DNA of 5,015 bases from an uncultured Ectothiorhodospiraceae bacterium. Lineage in GTDB: Bacteria > Pseudomonadota > Gammaproteobacteria > UBA6429 > Thiohalophilaceae. The position numbers and the translations under genes were made by a program. Where the stretch lies: NCBI GenBank assembly GCA_947259425.1, contig CAMYMO010000047.1, positions 1 to 5,015 of the forward strand, given 5' to 3'. Shown one piece after another: positions 1 to 5,015 of the stretch (its first letter is position 1; each line of letters begins with the position of its first letter). The notes below the pieces were generated by a model. It was not told where the DNA came from. It saw only the letters and a list, made by a program, of their open reading frames with translations, and did not search any database.

Positions 1-528
1 TAGGAACTCCCAAAATAATGACGGTCGAGTCGTATTATCTGTTTTAAAGGACAGGGCGAAAAAATGTTTGCGCTGTAAGCCATGTAGTATTACCAGTAAG
101 CCATACGCGATGGCGACCTGCATTATTTCGTCCCAACGTACCCAAAGGATATTGCCATTGAACAATGACTTGAGTTCTTCCATTCCCTGGCTGGAGCGAC
201 TCAAAATAACGACAGATAACGCTGTCGCTACTATATAGACAATACCGATAGTGACTTCACGTGCTGTTTTACCGGGTATTTTGTGCAAACCCGTAAAGGC
301 CAGAGCGGCGAGCAATGTCGCTCCAAAAGCAAAACCCTGTGCCGTTAGACTATGTGCTTCATGACCTAGCAAAAAGGCGATACTGGCTCCTAATGCAGCA
401 ATCTGTGCGAGGGCAAGATCAACAAAAATAATGCCGCGCGCCAGCACATGCAAACCAAGGTAGGTATGGGTGATGATCATGAGAGTAGTCATCACTAAGG
501 CGGGTAGTACTATCTGCCAGGCATCCAT
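1..528 (-). CDS. Metal (zinc-type) ABC transporter permease, ABC-3/ZnuB family, C-terminus cut by window edge
   Basis: Inner-membrane permease of a binding-protein-dependent metal importer; it forms the channel through which metal delivered by the adjacent periplasmic protein enters the cytoplasm. I read 176 open codons from the ATG at 528-526 to the left edge with no stop; family members are usually about 260-290 residues, so roughly a third is missing. Hydrophobic segments lie near residues 5-25, 33-55, 65-82, 92-110 and 135-152. The stretch at 24-47 (LGLHVLARG then DLALAQIAALG) matches the conserved N-terminal block of ABC-3 permeases, EVTIGIVYIV at 91-100 matches the family's middle helix, and LFNGNILWV at 122-130 matches its usual LFGN-type loop. 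The start is one base after the stop of the binding-protein gene (TAA-T-ATG) with only a poor Shine-Dalgarno, suggesting translational coupling. Zinc is favoured over manganese or iron from context only. I give no symbol because the substrate is unproven. Confidence 0.9.
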   Translation of the reverse strand, partial: MDAWQIVLPALVMTTLMIITHTYLGLHVLARGIIFVDLALAQIAALGASIAFLLGHEAHSLTAQGFAFGATLLAALAFTGLHKIPGKTAREVTIGIVYIVATALSVVILSRSSQGMEELKSLFNGNILWVRWDEIMQVAIAYGLLVILHGLQRKHFFALSFKTDNTTRPSLFWEFL

Positions 529-529
529 A

Positions 530-1453
530 TTAATTTTTACCGGTTGAACTTAAAATATTAACAATTGCATCAAACAATTCAACATAAGTTTTAATAGTGG
601 TTTGCGCGCCAACCGATTGTGGTATGACGATAACCTGAATCCCGGTCTGTTGTTTGAGATATTCTGCTGAGCGGCGTTCATAATAAGGTTCAATCAGTAG
701 CAGTTTGATGTTTTCGTTTTTGATTCGAGTCATCAAGTTGTTTAATGAGGCGGCACTTGGTGCAATGCCGGGTTTAGGTTCGACCTCATCGACTATTTGA
801 AACCCAAATGCGTTTGCCAGATAGATCAAAGATTTGTGGTAAGTGATAACGGGTTTGCCTTTTAAGTGTTCCAGGTCTTTTTTCCATTTCGACAACTTAC
901 GGTTAAGTACTTGCTTAAATGTTTTGAGGTTAGCCTGGTATGCCGTTGCATGTCCTGGATCCAATTGGACAAGGCGTTTAGCAATCGCGTTGGCGATGTA
1001 AATACCATTTGCGGGATCCAGCCAATAATGTGGGTTGCCTTTAGTATGCACATCGCCCATGGAACGATCTATCGGTCCTTTGGTTTTCCCTAGTAAGGGT
1101 ACGACCCGGGAAAGATCAAGATAGCCAGGATTGCCCGGCTGGATACGATGGTTTCGTGCTGACTGTAATAGTGGAGGTAACCAGCCGATTTCCATATCTG
1201 CGCCGATAACAACTAATAGATCGGCACGATATACACGTCGAATCATGCTTGGCCTGGCGACCGCGAAATGTGGATCGCGGGTGCCAAGTGTCAGGCTGTG
1301 TACATCAACATGTTCACCACCAATCGCTTTTGTAATGGCCGCTAAATCCTGCGTTGTGGTTTCGACTTTCAGGCCTGCAGAAGCCGTTGAAGCGGATAGC
1401 GAAAGCACAAAGAAAATCGTTAAATAGGAAAGTATTTGAAATAAATTGTTCAT
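530..1453 (-). CDS. Periplasmic metal-binding protein of ABC importer (ZnuA/TroA family, cluster A-I)
   Basis: High-affinity periplasmic receptor that captures a divalent metal, probably zinc, and delivers it to the permease encoded one base downstream. The 307-residue length is typical. Residues 1-26 form a signal peptide (hydrophobic core, cleavage likely after ASA), with mature protein starting GLKVETTT. Family landmarks in order: DPH at 60-62 (His62), GNPHYWLDP at 139-147 (His142), TYHKS at 204-208 (His206), the PKPGIAPSAASL block at 226-237 and IEP at 254-256. The three histidines are the expected metal ligands. The usual C-terminal ligand motif DPLG is replaced by IPQSVGAQ at 277-284, and there is no long His/Asp-rich loop between the first and second histidines, only SMGDVHTKG. 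A basic stretch lies at about 185-200. The start at 1453 is supported by AGGA at 1464-1461, seven bases upstream. Family assignment is secure; metal identity is inferred. Confidence 0.93.
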   Translation of the reverse strand: MNNLFQILSYLTIFFVLSLSASTASAGLKVETTTQDLAAITKAIGGEHVDVHSLTLGTRDPHFAVARPSMIRRVYRADLLVVIGADMEIGWLPPLLQSARNHRIQPGNPGYLDLSRVVPLLGKTKGPIDRSMGDVHTKGNPHYWLDPANGIYIANAIAKRLVQLDPGHATAYQANLKTFKQVLNRKLSKWKKDLEHLKGKPVITYHKSLIYLANAFGFQIVDEVEPKPGIAPSAASLNNLMTRIKNENIKLLLIEPYYERRSAEYLKQQTGIQVIVIPQSVGAQTTIKTYVELFDAIVNILSSTGKN

Positions 1454-1460
1454 GTTTTTA

Positions 1461-1465
1461 TCCTA
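1461..1465 (-). promoter_or_regulatory. Shine-Dalgarno of the binding-protein gene overlapping the stop of the barrel gene
   Basis: On the minus strand the barrel gene ends TTT-TAG and the next bases make TAGGA, so the AGGA ribosome site shares bases with the TAG stop. ATG follows after TAAAAAC. This tight arrangement (9-nt gap) implies that ribosomes finishing the barrel protein can reinitiate on the binding protein, and fixes the start at 1453. Confidence 0.7.
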
Positions 1466-2788
1466 AAACCGATGAGCCATGTGACTGCCCAGGCTGAATT
1501 CAAATTGTAACCAGACTGAGTCGGCGGTCTTTTCGGCCAGGTGTTCTGTTGAGTCATGGTTATATTGCAAACGTACTTTACTGTATTCACTGGGATACCA
1601 GGTTAGATTGGGTGAAATGCGCTTACGGGTATCGCGCAATGGATCGGTGCTGGTGTCACCATCTGCGCTAGCGTATTCATAACGTAGACCGGCAACCCAG
1701 CCGGGTTTGAACCCCCAGGTGGCCTGGGTAAACATACCCCAGTCCCTTAATATTTCACGTGTTGGATCACCCGGGTCACCTGCCTCATAACGGCGTTTTA
1801 ATACTTCAGTATGCCAGGCAACAAAAGGATAACCGCGCTGGCTTATGGTTGGTTGCCATTTGAGATAAAGATCGGCACCGTAGATCTCGGTATCGGTTGT
1901 GTAACCACTGGCATTTGGACCCCAAAGACCGGAAAGCCCAACATTCATACTGGTTGTGTCTGATAGATCGAGACCATTTAACCAACGAATGGAATACAAT
2001 AGATCGCCTGAGCTGCGTGCATCCCGGTCAATTAGCGTATGACCACCGATGTCTTCACCTGGTGCATTTAAAAAGCTGGTGACGGTTTCACCTTTTGGAT
2101 TTTGCATACCAAAATATAATTCCGAGTACCAGTCGATGGGCATTAACCACGAAGCACGTACACCCTGGCTGCGCAATCCATCACCGCCAAAAAATCGAGA
2201 GAGGACCACCGGTTGATCGACAAAGTCCCAGCTGTGAGGGTGTAACTTATTTTGACGACCAAATTCGGTAAAATACTGTCCTCCCTTGATTTGTAAACCA
2301 CCTGCTAAGTTACGGGTAGTAAAAAAAGCTTCTTCCAGTTCAACAACCGTTTCACCGTCCGCATTAACTAAGAAAATAATACTGGCTTGCGCATCGAAAT
2401 AAGGATCTACCGTTGCACCAATAGAGAGTTCAACATTTTGCACGGTGAAACCGTTCTTATTAGGATCGTGGCCACCTGCCTGTAAATGTTCTAATGCGGC
2501 ATTGTCTACACTGGAACCACCTGCACTGAACAGACCCGATAGACCAATTTTTAAAGGACTGCTGTTGCTTGAAGGGTTGCTAGCGCTGTTGGATTGAGTT
2601 ACCTGTTCTTCTAATGCATCAATTTGTGTTTGATAATCTTGTTGCTGTGTCTGCATTTGTTGACGCAGTTCTTGCAGTTGTTTTTGGATAGCCTCATTGT
2701 CTTCCTTGGCCTGTAAAATCGTCGGCTGAAATGAAAGAATGCTGCTGACAATGAAGATTGCCAGCATTGGCTGACGTTGCGAAAGCAT
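1463..2788 (-). CDS. Outer-membrane beta-barrel protein with N-terminal coiled coil, metal-uptake associated (porin-like)
   Basis: Predicted outer-membrane channel or receptor that would let metal reach the periplasmic binding protein encoded 9 bases downstream. Of 441 residues, 1-27 are a signal peptide (cleavage near LQA/KED). Residues 29-66 are a Gln/Glu-rich heptad-like stretch, probably a trimeric coiled coil, followed by a Ser/Asn linker (66-78). From about 79 on the protein has alternating amphipathic strands, aromatic girdles and Asp/Gly loops typical of a barrel, and it ends in Phe441, the usual BAM recognition residue. The best preserved block is about 166-216 (GGQYFTEFGRQN, HPHSWDFVDQP, RFFGGDGLRSQG), which I associate from memory with porin-like proteins found beside zinc-type ABC genes; it also faintly resembles phosphate-selective porins O/P. 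The last strand ends SLGSHMAHRF with two histidines. There is no TonB box or plug, so it is not a TonB-dependent receptor. Specificity for zinc is inferred from neighbours. Confidence 0.85.
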   Translation of the reverse strand: MLSQRQPMLAIFIVSSILSFQPTILQAKEDNEAIQKQLQELRQQMQTQQQDYQTQIDALEEQVTQSNSASNPSSNSSPLKIGLSGLFSAGGSSVDNAALEHLQAGGHDPNKNGFTVQNVELSIGATVDPYFDAQASIIFLVNADGETVVELEEAFFTTRNLAGGLQIKGGQYFTEFGRQNKLHPHSWDFVDQPVVLSRFFGGDGLRSQGVRASWLMPIDWYSELYFGMQNPKGETVTSFLNAPGEDIGGHTLIDRDARSSGDLLYSIRWLNGLDLSDTTSMNVGLSGLWGPNASGYTTDTEIYGADLYLKWQPTISQRGYPFVAWHTEVLKRRYEAGDPGDPTREILRDWGMFTQATWGFKPGWVAGLRYEYASADGDTSTDPLRDTRKRISPNLTWYPSEYSKVRLQYNHDSTEHLAEKTADSVWLQFEFSLGSHMAHRF

Positions 2789-2877
2789 ACTAAACTCCTT
2801 ACTTTGATTATTTGTTCACACCGACACACACAGTAAATACTATGTTTGCCGTGGATAAAAATTGAATATAAAAATAA
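2789..2877 (-). other. 89-base gap between the small membrane protein and the barrel gene, AT-rich
   Basis: This is the only sizeable gap in the minus-strand cluster. It contains A/T runs, the barrel ribosome site, and an imperfect inverted repeat at 2832-2850 (AAATAC/TATGTTT core). On the minus strand TTCAAT, an 18-base spacer and TAGTAT form a weak sigma70-like arrangement. No clear hairpin-plus-T-run terminator is visible, so read-through from the upstream gene is likely, with a possible extra promoter. Nothing here is strong enough to name an operator. Confidence 0.35.
2795..2800 (-). promoter_or_regulatory. Strong Shine-Dalgarno AAGGAG of the barrel gene
   Basis: AAGGAG is followed by a six-base spacer TTTAGT and ATG at 2788. 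This is the strongest ribosome site in the cluster and selects the start at 2788 over the in-frame Met8, fitting high expression of an outer-membrane protein. Confidence 0.75.
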
Positions 2878-3186
2878 TCAGTTCAAAGGAGGAGCGCGTG
2901 CACCCAGTATGTACCGGGGAGATTGGTTGGTTCGTATAACGGCTGGGATAATAACGATAGAGCTTAATAATAGAAGTGGCGTAAATAATATGAGCTTAGC
3001 CAAATCAACGATAGGGACGTTCCCTATCCGACATACCTGACACTCTTCGTGACTCGTCGTATCGCCTGAAAAATCGATTTCATGGGTGGCGACATGCCAG
3101 GCAGCAAACAGCATCGCCAGGATTAAAATAATACCAACAAAGCGATTTAGCTTGCTGTTATTGTTTGAGTGGTATGTGTTCACCAT
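2878..3186 (-). CDS. Small two-helix membrane protein with His/Cys-rich loop, candidate metal chaperone
   Basis: A 102-residue protein at the head of the metal cluster. Residues 1-14 are polar, 15-30 a hydrophobic segment, 31-58 an extracytoplasmic-looking loop, about 60-84 a second hydrophobic segment, and the tail ends RYILGARAPPLN. The loop holds His31, His35, His46, Cys49 and Cys52 in the pattern HVATH...HEECQVC, a plausible metal site. The CxxC loop plus C-terminal RAPP signature recalls small DUF2946/DUF2607-like proteins, some annotated as zinc-uptake chaperones; this is recollection, not a search result. Its stop is 90 bases before the barrel start on the same strand, so co-transcription is likely. 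The ribosome site is weak (bases GATCCAAGC before ATG) and overlaps a near-palindrome, so the gene may be regulated at this point. The first hydrophobic segment could alternatively be a signal peptide. Existence of the gene is likely; its role is inferred. Confidence 0.75.
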   Translation of the reverse strand: MVNTYHSNNNSKLNRFVGIILILAMLFAAWHVATHEIDFSGDTTSHEECQVCRIGNVPIVDLAKLILFTPLLLLSSIVIIPAVIRTNQSPRYILGARAPPLN

Positions 3187-3189
3187 GCT

Positions 3190-3205
3190 TGGATCATATC
3201 ATCCA
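3190..3205. promoter_or_regulatory. 16-bp near-palindrome upstream of the metal cluster, possible Zur-type operator
   Basis: TGGATCATATCATCCA pairs at 7 of 8 positions and ends four bases before the start codon of the small membrane protein. Size, AT core and location fit a dimeric repressor site of the Fur/Zur family, which commonly controls zinc importers, but it does not match the gammaproteobacterial Zur consensus closely. It could also be a mRNA hairpin that masks the ribosome site. Confidence 0.35.
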
Positions 3206-3260
3206 TCGTTTATCGTTAACACTGCAGAAAAAGTAGCGGCGCGAACTGGCTATGACTCCT

Positions 3261-3289
3261 ATTTTTGAATCAAATTAGACTTACATCAA
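3261..3289 (-). promoter_or_regulatory. Weak sigma70-like promoter candidate for the metal cluster
   Basis: On the minus strand TTGATG (3289-3284), a 17-base spacer and AAAAAT (3266-3261) each match 4 of 6 consensus positions. It lies about 75 bases before the first gene and would give a leader that includes the near-palindrome. Score is modest and other placements are possible. Confidence 0.25.
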
Positions 3290-3344
3290 GGCCTGTAGGG
3301 AATTTATCTAAAGTCCAGGTTACCAGTTGTAAATATTTAATGAA

Positions 3345-3480
3345 TGGACGGGACGAGCGATCCTACCGGACCTGGCCGAGGTCAGTTTCTTGGCGCCTGC
3401 TTCGCCCCACCTCCTGCATGGCCCAGGCCCGTTTCTCGAACGTTAGCCGTTCTCACCTTATCCGCGCAGTCGTCGACTTC
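3345..3480. repeat. GC-rich block with several short hairpins, origin unknown (possible mobile-element relic or structured RNA)
   Basis: Bases 3361-3480 are about 62% G+C (75 of 120 counted) against about 37% at 3541-3600. Short inverted repeats are clustered: GACCT/AGGTC at 3369-3383, GGCG/CGCC at 3392-3406, and GAACG/CGTTC at 3438-3452 with a TTAGC loop; GGCCC is also directly repeated at 3420-3430. No transposase motif, tRNA shape or known riboswitch core is recognised on either strand. The composition break suggests it was inserted or is kept as a folded element. Confidence 0.4.
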
Positions 3481-3720
3481 CAGTCTCCCTACCTCGTATC
3501 CAATCATTCTATATATATGGTAGCTGTCCCAAAATGGTCCTAAAAACCTATCGCCCGTCTTAATCACCAAGGCTCCCCAAAATAGCTAATAAAAATCAAT
3601 TAGTTAGTGATATATGAGCGGGGCCGGTGCTGAACTTCGGATTTATTTCGAAATGATGAGGGGATTTAATCAGTTTTGTCGCTTAATCAAATGAAGCATG
3701 ACAATTATTAAATCCATGAG

Positions 3721-3725
3721 AAGGG
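3721..3725 (+). promoter_or_regulatory. Shine-Dalgarno of the lipoprotein gene
   Basis: AAGGG followed by seven bases (CAGAATT) and ATG at 3733. It supports this start, which also gives a proper lipoprotein signal peptide. Confidence 0.6.
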
Positions 3726-3732
3726 CAGAATT

Positions 3733-5015
3733 ATGAAGACTAAATCATTCAATTTTATCGCGCTGGTCATCGGTCTTGCTATGACCATCACGGCTTGCGG
3801 TGGTGGTGGCGGCAATCCAGAACCGGAAGGTAATGTATCGGTCTCCGAACTCAAAGTGCTGACCGACAACCCTGAAATTTCCTATCCAATGGTAGTTGAG
3901 GTTGAGTTAGCGAGTGATGTCGAGGGGGACGCGGTTAGCGTGTCTTTTTTCGCGGTTGAGAAAAAAGAGGATCCGGAAGAGGACGCTCGACAAATCCCGT
4001 TAGCAACGGTAACGATTGAGAATGTTGTTAGCGGCGGCGGACCTTATGAAGTTGAATTTAATATTCCGGCCAGCGTCGAATTGCCCGGAGATTATTATGT
4101 TATGGCCATTGTTGATGCGGCCGATGAGCAACTTGAAACCGATGAAGAAGATAACGTCGCCACTACCGAGGTTACTTTTTTTGCTCCGGTCGATCCTAAT
4201 CTATTAATTACTGATTTAACGCTTGATCGTGCTTCCCTGGAAATCAGCACACTATCTTATGAAGATCAGGTCAATGAATTAGACGGTAACGTTTACAATG
4301 CTGACGCCAGTGCCACATTGACCGTCGGCTCAGATGGTTTAAAAGTCGATGAGACCATTGATATTGAAGCCTTTGCAAAATTAAGAATCAGGCGTTCCGA
4401 TGAAGGGACAATCCATGAGGTACCGCTTTATCTTTGGAATTCCGATGAACAACGTTATATGAACGCCTATGGCATTGATCCTGGTGGTAACCCAAGTACA
4501 GTGGAATGGCTATCACTGGGAACGTTTAATCCACAATTGGTTACCCAGGGTTCGGAAGTCGAGGGGGAAATTACCCCGGAAGGTGTGACACTTGAAGATG
4601 TAGGTCGTAATTCAACATTAATGAGTTATTATTTTCCCGGCAGACTCGGTAGCGAGCTGGCACTGGCGATGCGCTATAACTGCACAAAAGCCGGCGTCTT
4701 AAATGCACCACTTCCTCGTGCCCCGACTGAACCAACCTTGCCACCGCCCGATCTGACTCAAGAGGCGATCGATGCCTTAAAGCTATTTTTAAGCAATTAC
4801 CCAAAAGCGGCAAACTGTGATGTCGCGACAAATGAAATGTTGGCAATGGATGTCACGGATTTTGCGATTTGTGTTGAAGTTCGTCCTGCGGATCAACAGA
4901 TTACCGATGCAAAACCCGCCGATAATGAAGTGTGTTCATCTCTGGCGATTAATCTGCCGCCGGTTGAATCAACCGTTCTTCCCGCACCTGACTTAGACGG
5001 TTACACACCTCAATA
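3733..5015 (+). CDS. Large acidic lipoprotein with CARDB/Ig-like domain, 3' end beyond window
   Basis: The frame stays open for 427 codons to the right edge. Residues 1-21 are a lipoprotein signal peptide with lipobox ITAC; Cys22 would be lipidated and the following Gly-rich linker (23-27), lacking Asp at +2, predicts transfer to the outer membrane. Residues about 34-150 form a beta-rich domain ending GDYYVMAIVDAADEQ and then acidic EEDN, the pattern of CARDB (cell-adhesion-related Ig-like) domains, where a late strand is followed by an acidic loop and Asn. Residues 156-315 are a second beta-rich region of unknown family. A Pro-rich linker (329-340) leads to a region with Cys317, 362, 380 and 401, which could form disulfides. 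Residues 380-408 resemble the end of the first CARDB-like domain again. Function is unknown; surface binding or adhesion is a guess. It is divergent from the metal genes, with no evident functional link. Confidence 0.85.
   Translation, partial: MKTKSFNFIALVIGLAMTITACGGGGGNPEPEGNVSVSELKVLTDNPEISYPMVVEVELASDVEGDAVSVSFFAVEKKEDPEEDARQIPLATVTIENVVSGGGPYEVEFNIPASVELPGDYYVMAIVDAADEQLETDEEDNVATTEVTFFAPVDPNLLITDLTLDRASLEISTLSYEDQVNELDGNVYNADASATLTVGSDGLKVDETIDIEAFAKLRIRRSDEGTIHEVPLYLWNSDEQRYMNAYGIDPGGNPSTVEWLSLGTFNPQLVTQGSEVEGEITPEGVTLEDVGRNSTLMSYYFPGRLGSELALAMRYNCTKAGVLNAPLPRAPTEPTLPPPDLTQEAIDALKLFLSNYPKAANCDVATNEMLAMDVTDFAICVEVRPADQQITDAKPADNEVCSSLAINLPPVESTVLPAPDLDGYTPQ

Larger units (their letters stand above)
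3187..3732. other. 546-base divergent intergenic region without a convincing gene
   Basis: It separates the minus-strand metal cluster from the plus-strand lipoprotein gene, so it must hold promoters for both. From left to right I see: the near-palindrome and weak promoter for the metal cluster (3190-3289); a GC-rich hairpin-bearing block (about 3345-3480); an alternating TATATATA run (about 3510-3518); an 8-base direct repeat CCCAAAAT at 3528-3535 and 3576-3583; a perfect palindrome ATTTCGAAAT at 3645-3654; and an AT-rich stretch (3661-3715) suited to a lipoprotein promoter. Open frames here (for example 3382-3570 minus, 3265-3543 plus) have no convincing ribosome site or recognisable protein character. 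Confidence 0.7.

Noticed and set aside
1463..1495. GSHM residues near the C-terminus of the barrel protein, resembling the scar of a cloning-vector thrombin site
   Set aside because: It lies at the C-terminus inside a native frame with normal codons and natural flanking genes; no vector sequence is present.
1463..2788. TonB-dependent receptor
   Set aside because: At 441 residues it is too short, with no TonB box or plug domain; a coiled coil occupies the N-terminus instead.
3438..3452. GAACG-TTAGC-CGTTC as an integron attC site
   Set aside because: It contains GTTAG but lacks the paired R and L boxes and the 60-base cassette architecture; no integrase or cassette array is visible.
3265..3543. 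92-codon plus-strand open frame in the intergenic region
   Set aside because: Arg/Ser-rich composition without hydrophobic core pattern, no Shine-Dalgarno, and it overlaps the promoter region of the metal cluster.
3382..3570. 62-codon minus-strand open frame in the intergenic region
   Set aside because: It mostly reads through the GC-rich hairpin block, has no clear ribosome site and shows no recognisable domain; the opposite strand is open over the same bases too, as expected of GC-rich non-coding sequence.
4571..4846. 91-codon minus-strand open frame inside the lipoprotein gene
   Set aside because: It is antisense to a long frame with signal peptide and ribosome site, and has no protein-like features of its own.
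1..5015. CRISPR array, tRNA or rRNA genes
   Set aside because: No regularly spaced repeats, no cloverleaf or GTTCGA-type T-arm in proper context, and no conserved rRNA segments were seen on either strand.

Overview
The window looks like chromosomal DNA from a Gram-negative bacterium. It encodes an outer-membrane beta-barrel protein ending in Phe, a periplasmic binding protein with a cleavable signal peptide, and a lipoprotein with a lipobox. Base composition is moderate (AT-leaning) and the protein styles resemble gammaproteobacteria, possibly marine or environmental. That placement is an inference; there is no rRNA or other phylogenetic marker here.

Left and centre (about 1-3186, minus strand, read right to left): a compact gene cluster for uptake of a divalent metal, most likely zinc. 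The order of transcription is: (1) a 102-residue two-helix membrane protein with a His/Cys-rich loop (3186-2878); (2) a 441-residue outer-membrane barrel protein with an N-terminal coiled coil (2788-1463); (3) a ZnuA/TroA-type metal-binding periplasmic protein (1453-530); (4) an ABC-3 family (ZnuB-like) permease whose C-terminus lies beyond the left edge (528 to <1). The last three genes are packed with gaps of 9 nt and 1 nt, and a Shine-Dalgarno overlaps a stop codon, so they are almost certainly one transcript. The implied route is: metal crosses the outer membrane with help from the barrel protein, is captured in the periplasm by the binding protein, and is passed to the inner-membrane permease. 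The small His/Cys membrane protein is a candidate metal chaperone or sensor. The ATPase needed to power the permease is not in the window and is expected just past the left edge.

Middle (3187-3732): a 546-base divergent intergenic region. Next to the metal operon it holds a 16-bp near-palindrome that could be an operator. Further right is a markedly GC-rich block (about 3345-3480) with several short hairpins that no gene explains; it may be a degraded mobile element or a structured RNA.

Right (3733-5015, plus strand): the first 427 codons of a large acidic lipoprotein with at least one CARDB/Ig-like beta-sandwich domain, running off the right edge. It is divergent from the metal cluster and no functional link is evident.
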